Both the position numbers and the translations under genes were made by a program. From contig NC_088201.1 of the NCBI RefSeq assembly GCF_037126465.1, positions 126,666,665-126,730,664 on the forward strand: a stretch of DNA of 64,000 nucleotides, given 5' to 3'. Each line of letters begins with the position of its first letter. Within the stretch, counting starts at the first letter, position 1. Origin of the DNA: Ornithodoros turicata. Its lineage: Eukaryota > Arthropoda > Arachnida > Ixodida > Argasidae. The notes below the pieces were generated by a model, which worked only from the letters and a program-made list of their open reading frames with translations, ran no database searches and had not been told where the DNA came from. Below, one piece after another: positions 31,594-43,479 of the stretch.

Positions 31594-31742
31594 CCCAGGC
31601 AGCACAATGTACTGAAAGTCGAGTGCGATACGGGTGGACGGTATGTGTCTTATCAATGATCTTTAGTTTCACGAGTTCAAGGCCTTCCACCTACCCGCCC
31701 ACCCCTATTGCACCCGACTTTCAGTACATTGTGCTGCTTGGG
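31594..31742. mobile_element. Short MITE (149 bp)
   Basis: The ends are near-perfect inverted repeats of about 33 bp: CCCAGGCAGCACAATGTACT at the left and the complement of CCCAAGCAGCACAATGTACT at the right, both continuing GAAAGTCG. Non-coding. Confidence 0.8.
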
Positions 31743-31759
31743 TTCTCTGTGTCTGACCG

Positions 31760-34150
31760 ACTGGAACCTTCAACAAGAAATGTTCTAGAAAAAAAAAACA
31801 GAAAGAAAGAAGAAAGAGTCAACACACAGCGATTTTTAGAGTAAGTAACTGGTTTTAGCCTACAGATTTCTTATAAGGAGCAGCATGCCAATGCGCTCTT
31901 TCGGATAGGCATCCGGCCGCCAATGACGTGTTCATGCGCTTGGTTCACACAGGGGTGACGGAAGATAGGGAACAGCCGCAGTGCCTGCCTTCATGGTGAT
32001 GGCCAATGCACCGCAACATTTCTTCTGTCGCTTACTTTCCGTCGCCTCTGCGTGCGAACCAGGCGGACGAACACGTAATTGGCAGCTGGGTATCTGAGCG
32101 GAGGATCGCATTGGTGGGCTGCACTGCGTAAGAAATACGTAAATCGAAACCACTTAATGACTCGAAAAAATTAGCCCCTGTTTACGCGAGATTTTTTCAT
32201 GGAATATCTTTCGCTGAATGTCCCAATCGGTAAAGCATGGGTTTCAAAAGCGTACGAGCTAGACCGCGCTCCACACTATTGCGTTCCCATGCGTGCGTGC
32301 GTTCGCGTTGGCATCCTCCTCTACCAAGAGCGCGGCCTATGATGGCCTGTGGTACGCTGGGCGAGTCAGGTTGGTTACCATGGCAACACGGACGCGCACA
32401 CATTCACGCGCATTGGAACGCTATAGTGCAAACCGTGCTTTAAAGGAGTACACAGGGCCATAAAAAAAAAATTCAGATTAAGACATCTGATGAAAGTGTG
32501 TGTGTCATTATACCGAACAGCGCGAAAGGTTTTGATGTGTGAAATTTGTTTCCCAGAAAAAAACTCACAGAAACATGGCTCCGCGCGTTCATCCTTAACT
32601 CGTCACTCCAACTATAACGAGGGTGAGGAGGTATGATTCCACGTCACCGGTGACGCTATAAGGAGAACTCGTTCTGGTTCGCCGGTCAGTGGGGATCAGC
32701 GCCTTGTCCCTTTGCCGCCGTAAACCACTTTTGCCAGTTCTCCCGGAGAATTGGGGATAGAAGGAGCGGCCGAATCATTACCGAGCGAGGAGAAAGGCTT
32801 TTTCAGAACCCCGAACAGCCGAGTAGCAGACGACAGCGGAGTAGCAGACAACATTTCTCTAGGCCAATCAGCGAGCGTTCTCTTTATAGCGTCGGCGCGA
32901 GGTTCCACGCAGATCACAGGCTGGTACAGCTCTTCACCACCGTTGCGCACGGTCGCGTTATGCGGCGTATTTTAAATTCAATTTCTGCGATAATTATGAC
33001 CATGTGGTGTAAATTACTTCGCATGGTGCATCTTACTGGCCTACTTAACAGTTTTATAGGAAGAAAACAGGGTGTTAAAAATGACTTTTGTGCTACTTTA
33101 ACCACTGTTCACACTTCTGCGTTTCACTACGTGAAAGTGCCGGCGAGCGTCAGTTACCGTGGCAAGAGACGCATGCGGGACCTACTGCGGCAAAAGATAA
33201 GGACTTCGCCCGAGCTGAACTTTTTCTAAGGCACGCACCAACAAGCAGGCGGAAAATCAATTGAAAGGTTTCGTTCCCCTGGGCATGCGGCTTGAGGCAA
33301 TCTTCGGTTGGAGAGTAAGGACGCGACGCAGGGCTCTTATTGGTACCACTTGTGATGATCGCATGTATGTGAACAGCGTAACGCAATGTACGCGGGTGTC
33401 GTACGTATACGCAAGCGTCCGTACGCATACAAATGCAATAATAGCGAGTTGTACTGTACCGTACACTATAGTCTTTGCCTATGCAAGGGAGAGCGTTGGG
33501 GGTTCTGCACATGCTCACTACACAGAGCTTTGCGCATTGCGCAGCACCACCGGGCTATTCATTATGTACGCAAAGGCGACAGCGTACGGTATTCTAAAAC
33601 TCGCTAATGAGAACCTAGCTTTACCCGCAAAGTAGCGTCACAAAGGTGTCATTTGCGTTCCCAGTATTTTTTTCCAAGGGGGGCCAAAGGGAGAGGGGGC
33701 AAGAGAGCAAATGCCCACCACCTACCACATCTTTTTCTGGAGACGGACTCTGCGCAATGTGTGGATGTTCAGAAGTTCCAATGATGATATCTGAGAATAA
33801 TCATTGCAACCCATGACTAAAAAGAGCGCTATTTTCGCAAACGACCTTGTTCCAGTGGGTCCACGCCCCCCCCCCCCCCCACCTCTTGCCACCCCTCTCG
33901 GTGCGACCATGAAAAGTGCGGACGTAAATTGGAAACCCATGCGTCTGTCAGACACAGATGCTGAGAGAAGGACGAGTTGGAACGCATTAGCGCAGACCGA
34001 GGGGGGAATGTCGCGACGTCGTTATGCAAGTTTCGGAGTCACTTATTTCACGATCTTTTACGGTGTGACGTCGATTTGCCACACGACTGCCACGATGGAG
34101 ACCTGTTCCTTGAGAGAAAGGCGACCACTTCGTTGTAGAGTGAGTAGCTT
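31760..34150. other. Intron sequence, nothing recognised
   Basis: ORFs of up to 124 residues overlap on both strands without motifs. A 15-base poly-C tract is at 33866-33880. I see no repeat shared with the rest of the window. Confidence 0.3.
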
Positions 34151-34161
34151 TAGAGACTTAC

Positions 34162-34225
34162 CAAAGACAAATATTACTGGTACGTCAACTTGCAGCAGTT
34201 CACCGATGTCAAATTTTGGAGTCCT
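34162..34225 (-). CDS. Adenylate kinase, exon leading into the P-loop (first kinase exon)
   Basis: This small 64-nt exon has a strong acceptor (TTTCTTTCTGCTGTTACAG) and donor (TTTG|GTAAGT). It encodes RTPKFDIGELLQVDVPVIFV followed by FG, the first beta strand that runs into the P-loop, and leaves one base for the split glycine codon completed at 28832. Phase 0 at its start matches the end of the 385-codon exon at 39997. Confidence 0.88.
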
Positions 34226-34394
34226 CTGTAACAGCAGAAAGAAACTGAGAAATTTAAAGGCGAATTACCGCGCGCCATATTGAAAGGCGGTAAAGGTACA
34301 GCAGATGCGGCAGAACAGCCACTCCCCCATGGAGGAAGGAAACACAGGGGCACTGTTGATAATTCGGGTAGTTGGTAACGTGACATTGTACATA

Positions 34395-34505
34395 TTATGC
34401 AGCAAAAACACAGCAAAAGTCATAGAGGAAGACACAACACGATGACTGCAGTCATCGTGTTGTGTCTTCCTCTATGTGTGTCCCTTTCTTTTTGCTGCAT
34501 AATAT
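34395..34505. repeat. Long near-perfect palindrome at the start of R1 copy C
   Basis: The sequence is centred on CTGCAG (34447-34452). The arms match perfectly for some 26 bases on each side (ATAGAGGAAGACACAACACG + ATGACTG) and continue with gaps to CATATTATGCAGCAAAAA / TTTTTGCTGCATAATAT. It would extrude as a cruciform. It borders R1 copy C and may be that element's end or an inverted duplication made at insertion. Confidence 0.8.
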
Positions 34506-35390
34506 CTGCAATGAAACACAGGAGGTGCCCCTCCGACCGTTTTCCATCGGGACGAACGTAGCCGCCTTCGCATTGCATTATGGGATGCTCCTGTCTACGA
34601 CGTGACCGCTCACATGACCCCCGGACAGCACGGCGCCTACCAAAGCAGGCCACGCGAGCTGTAGCTGCGTGATACTTCAGATTTCACCATTATGTTGAAC
34701 GCGTGCGTGAACTTTTATTTCTGTGTGTTCAGAGGTTTACTCATCTATTACAAGACCAGTCACAGTCTGCAGAACGCAGGACGAGTACGCGGGATCGATA
34801 ACATCACGCGTAGCAACGCACCGCCAACGTATGCATGTTTTAAGTGGTAAATAATGTTGTGCTCAGAACACCGTTAATCAGATGTATACAACAACAGAGG
34901 ATATGAAATGTATCTGTGCCGCAGCGCTCGCTCCTAAACCAACAATTCAAGATGACTCGAGCACACACAAGCGGCTAAAATAGCCGATTGAGTACTTACG
35001 AAGGAAACGTGATCCCGTAGCAGAGCTGCTTTCTGTTGAACGAGAGCTGCAGCCGGGACAGGAACACGTTACCATACGTCGTTTCTGCAGAGGTGCTCAC
35101 ATTTTAACAATAAATGACAGGTAAAGGAAAAACGCACGGAGAGGAGAGTGCGAAAGAAAATCTTTCAAAAACGAAACTTTAGAGACGACCACGTGGTGTA
35201 CATGACGTAATGGTGGTTTTGACTCGAGCGACCGCCAGAGGGTGGCTATGTTCGTCCGGAGGGAAGAGACGCTGCTCGTGTTTTCTTCCTCCATACAGTC
35301 CGCTATCCAGACTCCCTTCCACCACCTCCCTTTTTTCCTGTGCACCCCAGAGGGAAGCTGTGCTGTTACTGCGAAATCCCAATGGGCGCG
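34505..35390 (+). repeat. Dispersed repeat family R1, copy C (most complete)
   Basis: This unsplit copy matches copies A and B in order and strand. It serves as the pre-insertion reference for the Polinton site: where copy B has the element, this copy reads straight through (about 34815-34830, GCAACGCACCGCCAACGTATG). Confidence 0.7.
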
Positions 35391-35399
35391 TTAAGTAGG

Positions 35400-35935
35400 T
35401 TGGACACAGGAACGCCAGGGGAGCACTAAATACGTCCAAAGCAACTTCCGGTGTGCGTTCCCGGGTGCACCCCGCGCGCCCCTCGTCTCATGCCAGGGAA
35501 AAGTGGTACCACATCTGGCACGTGACGTATTTTCCGGTGTACGTGCCGTTCGGCGGGATTGATCGGCGTTCAACTCTCCAGCCTTCGCCGTGTTTACAAA
35601 ATGCAGAGGATAGCCTCACAAACACCGTGAGTTGGAGACGCAAAGGGTACGTTCCCCTGAGAACCCGGGAAATGACGCTTGGGGGCCTGCTTAGCTCTTC
35701 CAATGCCTGTCTTCCGTATCTGTCATTTGGTAGTTGTTCGGATAACATCGCACCGTTCGGAATGTGTGCGAAATACGACATGTCTCTGAAGGAAAGCCCC
35801 AACTAGAAATTAACGTGCGTGACAAGGATCCAGGTCCGTGGCTATCGTCTGTTGACTGTGAGATAGTCCTGAAGTACAGGAATAACAGCCGTCCGAAAAG
35901 CATTCGTGGTGACCTACTGCAGCGCACTTAGAGTA
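35400..35935. other. Intron sequence, nothing recognised
   Basis: Overlapping ORFs of about 105-117 residues on both strands, no motif. Confidence 0.3.
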
Positions 35936-35944
35936 ATACCCCCT

Positions 35945-37491
35945 GTCACGCGGCAAATTGAATGTCAGAGTAATACCCCCTGTCACACGGCAAATTGAAT
36001 GTCATTCTCAGCAAATGACATTCGCACTGAATTACATTCGTTCCGTGTCACACGGTGAAACCAAATGGCTATTCATGCGTATGAGTCGGTAAACTCGTTC
36101 GCAGGTGCTGAAACCGAAACGAATGCCGGTTCCGTTACGGTTCAGTGTCAGAACTCAGAAAGCTGTTTCGGTTACGGGATTCGCCGTTTTAATATTTGCG
36201 GCCACCGGTCACCAAACAATTCAACAGGTATTTTTTCGGTTTGGATGTCGGCGTGGATGTCGCAGAATTAGCTAGAAAGAACACAGGGGTAAAAATGAAC
36301 ATATTTATCTGTTGCGCTCCGAAAGGGCGATGCACGGCGAGGTCGTTTGCGACATTCCCCGTAAAATATTTTTTTCAGTCTCTATTATCTCGCGCACATT
36401 CATTTCGCACGTGCGTTCAGAAGCTGTGAGATGCTCACAAAGCAAACAGATGTGGAAACAACGTGCAACGCTTGGTATCTTAAATGATCACAATAATATC
36501 GTTCATAGCTCACAAGGGACGTACGCTATAGACGTCATACGATGCGTGTGTCATCTGATTACAGGTCCAAGAGCATAAGATGGTATGCTGCCTACACAAC
36601 TTCTGAATGAAAAACACGTGCTGAAGAGATCTACTTCAACAGACGCGCATACTAAACCACTAACGAGAGTTGTTCGCGTTCACGCGTCAACAAAATTCAT
36701 ATGAACCGGTAACCGAAATCACATTTTTCGGTTCAGGTTCGGTTAATTGCTGATGGTGAATTGTGGTTACGTTCAGGTTACGGTTCCTGAAAAAAATTGG
36801 GATCCAGGCGGTTTTCGTTACTGCTTTCCGTCCCTTCTCATTCGCTTTTCCCTCTCGCACAGACTGCGTACCCTCGCAGTAGAGGGGTAGCAAAAACAAC
36901 AACGGTAAACCGTTTGAAGAAATCAAAGACAAATGAAAACTTGCACTTCAATATTGTATCACGACTTTGATAACTTTTGACACGAAGGACGAAGGCCTTA
37001 ACACTGTTTTTCGGAGAACAACCCTCGTTCCCAGTCGCCATGTTGCCAAGCGCGTTCGAGATGTGCTTCTTACTTGTCTTTGCTTGCACTGCTTAGCCAA
37101 GTAAGTACGAAGGGAATCGTCTCTGGACGAGAGCCAGCGATATTTCTAACAAGACTGTTCTTCTCGACAGCACTGTTCGAAATATCGGCGGCTCTCGTCC
37201 TGAGGCAATTCCCTTCATACTTCCTTTCCGGTTCGCTGGATTTCTACCCGTCTACGTTAGCCAACTAAGTGTCGTCGAAAACGCAACGGCACTGTGAAAT
37301 ATACTAACGTTTCGCTAGTTTCAGGAGAAATAAATAAAAGCATAACTAATGCTTCATATGTTCGGCCTTGGTGTGCCGTCAACAGTGACGTCGTTTGCGA
37401 ATGACATTCTGTTTCTTCGTGCAGCTCGATGCATGACAAACGAATGACATTCGGTCCTTCTCTGGGAATGCCATTCAGTTTGCCGTGTGAC
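35945..37491. mobile_element. Inverted-repeat transposon remnant (GTCACACGGCAAA type)
   Basis: The left end GTCACGCGGCAAATTGAATG and right end CATTCAGTTTGCCGTGTGAC are inverted copies, followed inward by further matches around ATGACATTCG. The left terminus is present twice as a ~40-bp tandem duplication (35945 and 35979). The interior (about 36100-36800) contains repeated GGTTCGGTTA / AACCGAAAC motifs, probably another inserted element. No transposase recognised. Confidence 0.6.
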
Positions 37492-37499
37492 TGGCTGAA

Positions 37500-39310
37500 A
37501 GGCGAGACAAGCAAGAAGGCCCTGGTTGGCCGACTGGAATGCATAACGTTGCATCTTTATTGGTCCTGTCAATTTCATTTGCATTGTCCCCAGCGCTGTG
37601 TGAACTATCTCAAAGTATGCGTTCTATGGGGAGCTGTTACTGCCACGCTGCCTTCCATTTTCTGCCTCGTCTTCAATTGGACGAAGTGGATTGTGAAGGA
37701 GCGTATCAAATTCTTGAGACTTGAAAGCTGAGCACTGGGCACAGATGGTTCTAATAATAGGTTCGCCACAGTATCTTCATGTGGTTCAACGTCGCTTTTA
37801 TTACCAGTTCTATACTCATTGCGGATGACTTACTCGAGAACATGGGGACACATCTTGATGGTCTATTGCATAAATTGAGAGCTCATCAAAACTGTTCCTT
37901 CGGAGAAAATTTTGCCAACTGAGTACGACATACAAAAGCAATATGCAAGGAGGATTATGGGTACGTTGCCAACATCCAGTGCGAGAAGGCATTGTTAAAA
38001 TCCTAATGGTTGTAACATATATAAATAATACTGTCCTGAACGGCATCCGACCAATTGTTGCACTGATCGAACACGGCATTTATTTAGTCGTTTTATCATT
38101 AGTAACGACAGAATACTAGAGAGCGGAGGGGCACATAGCAGGACAGAGATAAAACAACTATGATACGCGGCAAACTATGCAACGGAAACCACACAGGGAA
38201 CACGGTTCGGAACACGGTGAAAGATAAAGAAAAGAGCTGATGACACACTCTCGTCTCGCAATGCGAAGGCCTCGTCCAGATAGTGTTGGTCTTCTGAGTA
38301 AAGTCCCTCGTTCGGGACTTTACTTCTGAGCAGAGCCGTTTATAGAGAGAGTTTGGCCATTAGGAGAAGCCTAACTTAAAGCGCGTCATGCGACGTCACG
38401 GCTGAACGACCTCCCCCCTGTCGTGATCTATTATTATCCAGTCGTCAACCGGTCGCCCACGCCATATTGGTTATGATCGTTGTTTACAATCCAAGGAGAG
38501 AAGACACGTGCGTACTTCTTGCTTCGAAAACCTTTCGTCCTTGAACTCTGTTCTGTTTGGCAACAAAGCCCCCTTATCACTGGCGCCTGAGGGTCATAAG
38601 CAGATTATTTCTGTAGAATACACTCAGCGCGACCACGAAGCTGTCGACGAGCTGGCGGACAGCATCAATATGGCGCGGACTAGATGGCTGATAAGTGGAT
38701 TCCGCTTGGATTCAGGCTTTTTGGGTGGCGCAACGACGACTCTGACGTCAAAATACGTTCCGCCCATGAGGCGGCAAAAGATCACAGAACGGCCAAAATC
38801 TCCCTATAAATGGCTCTGCTTCTGAGCGTCAGGGAGCGCCCTCTCGGTGCGTAGTAGGACTGACAGGACAGCCAAATGTGACCTTCGCCTCGCGCGGCGT
38901 TGCAAGTGGGTGTCTTCGGCTCTTGGCCTCGGCAGCTATCTTGTGCACCGTGAGATGGCAACCAGGCAAGGGGTCTTGAAAGCGAACATTATCTGGACGG
39001 TCCACTGGCGTGGGTGTCATCATCTCCACTTATCTTACACCGTGGTTCAGAAACAGAATGCGGATATGCGTACTGTAGAAATCGCACTTCAACCTCTGCC
39101 ATATGGTAGAAATGCCTATGCTACTTAATTATAACATAATAATATTTTTGTTTTGTGTTTATTTATTTTCACTTGTCTGGGAAACGGAGGTCAGGCACAA
39201 AAGGCAAGAGTCCTTGACGGGCATTATAACTGCAATATATCAACAATTAAATGAATATTGCCGGAAGGTGGTTCCACTGAAGACAGGCGTAAGTGAGTAA
39301 GTAAGTACAG
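37500..39310. other. Intron or intergenic sequence with one hairpin
   Basis: No gene recognised. An 11-bp perfect stem with a 6-base loop lies at 38297-38324 (AGTAAAGTCCC-tcgttc-GGGACTTTACT). Confidence 0.35.
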
Positions 39311-39314
39311 TAAT

Positions 39315-39655
39315 GGCCAGTTCTCACTTGGCGACGCCCGACGCGGCGTCGTGAACGGACGGCGGAAGAAGACGGGCATTTCCGCCGCCCCGTCAAGGCG
39401 CATGGTTTTAATGTTCCCACCACAGTGGCATTCCGTCGCCCAAAGCAGACGAAAACTGAAGAGGCGTGGCCTTTCTCTGTCATCTTATTAGTCGTCAGTG
39501 TATCGTTCTCGCCACCTCTCGCCGACGTCGTGAAAGAGACCGGCATGGCAATTTTTTTGGCTCGACGTCTCTCCTCTTCCAACGCCGGAAATGCACGTCT
39601 ATTTCCGCCACCCGCTCGCGACGTCGCGTCGGGCGTCGCCAAGTGAGAACTGGCC
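39315..39655. mobile_element. GC-rich MITE (341 bp)
   Basis: Inverted terminal repeats of about 35 bp: GGCCAGTTCTCACTTGGCGACGCCC... at the left and its complement at the right, continuing with GACGCGRCGTCG and GGCGGAA matches. Non-coding. Confidence 0.82.
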
Positions 39656-39996
39656 CTAAGGCGAACAGAAAGGCTCATCAGCCTTTTGTCAGAGGCCCAT
39701 TTGTTTGAAAGTACCTAGGCTATAGGGCTTGCACATAAGGAACCCCGGATGTCGGACGTTGAGTTTTGTTGCAATTCCAAACAGCTGTGTAATGAACTAA
39801 TCCGAGCAGGACATGTGGGACAGTGACCTTAAACAATGGTTGTTTCCTTATGCAAAGAAAAAGCTCATGAACAATTTCGCATTGATCATTCAGTACATAT
39901 AATATAAAGCGTTTTCATAGAATATTGCTGCTTAGATTCCTTACTCTACGTGTTTCAAACCTTTTTTTTTCCTGACAAATCTATTATTCACGTCAC

Positions 39997-41151
39997 CTGT
40001 GGAAGTGGTTCTGGTGAAACTTGATCATCAAGAACCAACGCAGCTTCCACTTTGGGCGGCACAGGGATGGATGCTTTTGCCTCTGCCACTTTCGCTTGTG
40101 TTGCCTCTGCCTTTTTTGGTTCTTCATGTTCTTTCCTTGCGACTTCCTCCTTGGGCTTGACCTCTTCAGTAATCTTGAATACTTCCTTCTTCACTTCTTC
40201 CTCTTCTTTTATTATCCCCTTCTCCTCTTTCTTCTTTTCTTCCTTCTTTTTCTTCATTTTCTTCTTCCTTCTACTCCTTGTTACTTTTATCGGCTGTTTC
40301 CCACTCCTCGCCTCATTTTCCTCTATCTGATCAATCACCATACTCCTCAGGTCGATTTTGCTGCAGATCAGATCTATGCCGTCCTCATCCAAGCGACACA
40401 CTTCAAACTCTGGCTGCAACTCTTCCGATGACGAAGAGTCGGAGGGAGCAGGAACAGACGTCGCCGAAGGTACAGGAGCGATAATAATTAAAGGAGATGA
40501 CGGGGGCACCTGCGGTGACTCCGAAGAGTTTGCACCCAGTAGAGAAGCAAAGAATCCGCAGATGCCAGAAGACCGCGATTTCGGTGGTTGTTGGACTGGG
40601 ATTTCTAAGGCCAGTGGTGCCTGAAGTGTCGGAACAGGCGCAGCAGACTTCGTTTTCCGCCGCTTCTTAGAAGAGGACCTGTATCGCTTGAGTGCAAAAG
40701 TGCTGCCACGGTGGTTCTCCGTTCTATCGATGATGTTGCTCGGGAGCAAGCTAATCCGATTCGATTTTCGTGGTTTATCTCGCGCTCGATCCACTTCTTC
40801 TTCATCCACTTCCTCACTTTCCTCTATGTCGCGATTTCTCGGCGGTGACCGACTCCTGATGGTTCTGAGAATTTCAATTTCGTGGCACGTAGTTTTTCTG
40901 CGAGACGTGTCGTCATTGGAGGAACGTCTTCTGGAGCTACTTGCGCACGGCACATCGTTGGGTGTGTATTTCGCAGTGTCGGCGTTCACATCGCTGTCCG
41001 AGCTACTGCTGCCTCGAGTGACCTCAATACGAAGCGACTTACTTCGTGTATAGTCTTGTGGATGGTTTAAATGTGGAGGAGACAGCGTGGTGTGCGATGA
41101 TGAATAGGGTGGTGGTGGTGATGGCATGGGGCGAGGTCCACTGCTCAGAGC
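39997..41151 (-). CDS. Large disordered exon, probable N-terminal region of the adenylate kinase gene
   Basis: A 385-codon open exon with an acceptor (TCATTTCGCAG) before 41151 and a donor CAG|GTGACG after 39997, phase 0 at both ends. Its end phase matches the next exon (34225), and all lie on the same strand. The protein is low-complexity: proline/serine-rich at the start (PMPSPPPPYSSSHTT), then an RS-like charged section with acidic runs (EESEEVDEEEVD), and a lysine/glutamate block (RSRRKKKMKKKKEEKKKEEK). A more ordered stretch, EFEVCRLDEDGIDLICSKID, lies between. If the link is right, the kinase carries a long disordered N-terminal tail. It could instead belong to a separate gene whose frame ends six bases after 39997. 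Confidence 0.6.
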
Positions 41152-41299
41152 CTGCGAAATGACAAGTGAGCCGCATGATGCATTGCAATTTAAGTGCCGC
41201 AAGCGAATCAATCGTTGCGTTCATGCTTCCATGGAAACTCGATGGAGCTAACATATTCAAATTAACGTAACTGTCGAAATCTACAGGCCTATCCATAAC

Positions 41300-42240
41300 T
41301 CACAAACATGCACTGCGGTACAAACTGTAAGTGCACAGCCGAATATTCCTTCAGTTGACTTTCAACACTGGTATACGTTTCGAATGTTATGGTCCTTATA
41401 TACTGTGGTACCCCTGATATCCTCAACAAGATGTTAGCTGCATGGTCAAGGAGACTAATGGCAAGGGACCTGTTGCAGTGAGAGAGAGAGTATACAGTAG
41501 GATACCCAGGAAAAAAGCCACGGACGATTACACCGCAGCCACATCTTGACGTTATCGTCACCGTTACCGTGGCACAGGTTGGCATTACCACCAACAGGGA
41601 AGAGTATGTTTCGTTGCTTTCAACTGCACATGTTGTAATGGTTAGCACTCTTTACCACTTTGTGCAACACCAGGCCTAACGCACAGTCGACCATACAGCT
41701 TGCGACATATTTATCTGGAATTGACACCTTGCAGCTTATCAAATCTGTAACCTACAGATGTTGCAAGAGTAGAAGACTAATAGACACGTACGACATGGTA
41801 CCCAATATGTGTTCATGTCTTCAAACAAACAATCTTGCAACGCCTGAATATTCCAGGTCGGGTAAACAGCAAGCTGTCGATTTCATACAAACGAAATAAG
41901 ACGACACTAGAAGTAAACAATAACGTAGATAAACATGGTCCTGTTCCTGCTACAGTTTGCAAGTACAGTGCGTCAAGTATGTCGTCACAGTACGAGGCTT
42001 ATGTCCTGCACTGTGACTTATTATTATTTTGTCCGATAATATCTTCGGCAGAATGTGCGCACGGCCGAACATTCCATCTACAAAGACGACATTCTACGCT
42101 GACTACGCAGTTTTTTTTTTTTTTCTAAAAGAATGTGCATGAAAACAAAAACAAAAGCCTCCCTGTATACAGAATTGTTTGCACAGCGGTCATTTCTTCG
42201 AGTTCCGTTTCTCATTTTCTGACTACAGGATAATCGATAT
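41300..42240. other. Unassigned sequence upstream of the large exon
   Basis: Short ORFs only. Poly-T tract at 42111-42125. The first exon(s) and promoter of the adenylate kinase gene are not recognised here. Confidence 0.3.
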
Positions 42241-42245
42241 AATAA

Positions 42246-42978
42246 TGTGTTCCAGAGATGAGGAAGTTACTCGTTAAAAGGAAGCAGTTACATTGCAAAA
42301 AAATGTAACCAAGTACTTTGGAAAAGTAAATAGTTACTTTCACATTATTTGTTACTTAATATAAACTTTTTGTTCTTGACATTTCTATAATTAATTCAGA
42401 TCTTGGTCTCACAATGTGTGGTGCAAGGTTTTATAATAGTTTTGATATACGAAAACTATAGCAATGATTGATATGACGAAGGAAGCGTGGCATTTGATGA
42501 TTTTGATCTCGTAATATGAGGTACTTCAACAATGCACAAAGCTGGCATTGAAGGTTGTTCCATGCACAGTCGCACCAAGTTTCAATCTTGCTTCACAGTG
42601 TCCGCTGTCACTATAAATACACGACTCGTCGCTATGACGAGCGACACCTGAGCCTCCTAATGTAGGGCCAAAATAGAATTCATAGCGCTCACGGCGCAAC
42701 AACAAGGGAGCGTAGTCAGAGGCACTCTGAACGTACTGCCAGCGCTCAAGTGCTCTCGTCTCATTCGAGGGAAAGGGCGCGTCTTGTCATGTTTGTAGAC
42801 CGGAATCCAACAGAATGAACTTTGAACATTATCGAAGTTACTTTGACAAAATTACCTAAAATAGGAACGTGTTCCTGAATAAGTTACTGGAGCTCAAAGG
42901 CAACGAGTTACATTAAAAGTTACGGGAAAAAGGTAGCTTAGTTACAGTGACGAGTTACCCCCAACAGTGGTATTTTCA
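42246..42978. mobile_element. hAT-like MITE remnant (GTTGGGGGTAACT ends)
   Basis: The right end reads GAGTTACCCCCAACAGTG. The left end is a degenerate inverted match (TGTTCCAGAGATGAGGAAGTTACTCG). Many GTTAC/GTAAC subterminal motifs occur at both ends (about 42270-42360 and 42837-42960), the pattern of a widespread hAT-like MITE. The target duplication is not visible. A related insertion is at 53014-53905. Confidence 0.55.
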
Positions 42979-42989
42979 GAGCATTAATG

Positions 42990-43470
42990 CCCATCACACT
43001 CGCTCTGTTCTTATCACAGGGCTAAAGCATCTACTGCTCACGGGGTTTCATGTGCATTAATCATAACAACTTGTAACACTCAAAAAGACTGTCTGTCTAC
43101 AATAATTGTTACATCATCATCGGTGCCAGTAGGTAAGCCGTTATGTGCAGTCTGGTTCTTTGCACGGATCTTGACTTGCGTTCACAGCGAAGAGGGTAAT
43201 AGAAGAGGAGAAAATGGGCACCTCGAATGCCAAAATTCAAGCGGGACTGACATGCTGATAACCCCCGCCACCGCCAGTGAGGCAGCGCACGAGAAATCAC
43301 GTGCTTAGGGCGGCCAATAGCAACTCTGAGATCTCTGAAGTATGCGCTTGCTCGGGAGTGTGTTCGAGGGCTTGTATCTCGCTAAGTACGACACGTAGAA
43401 AAATAATTCTTTTTTTCTCAGTATTTCGGCGTGCAATATAGTGCGTCAGTGATGTAATGAACGGGTCCCA
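42990..43470. other. Unassigned sequence
   Basis: No gene recognised. 43330-43440 is similar to the reverse complement of 12790-12870, a dispersed repeat of unknown class. Confidence 0.3.
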
Positions 43471-43479
43471 GCCCCTTAA

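Noticed and set aside
38297..38324. Hairpin at 38297-38324 as a transcription terminator
   Set aside because: Stem-loop terminators of this kind are bacterial; in this context it is an unexplained hairpin, perhaps part of a MITE.
40021..40431. 136-residue plus ORF rich in leucine and phenylalanine
   Set aside because: It is the antisense of the lysine/glutamate-rich exon on the minus strand; the hydrophobic composition is an antisense artefact.
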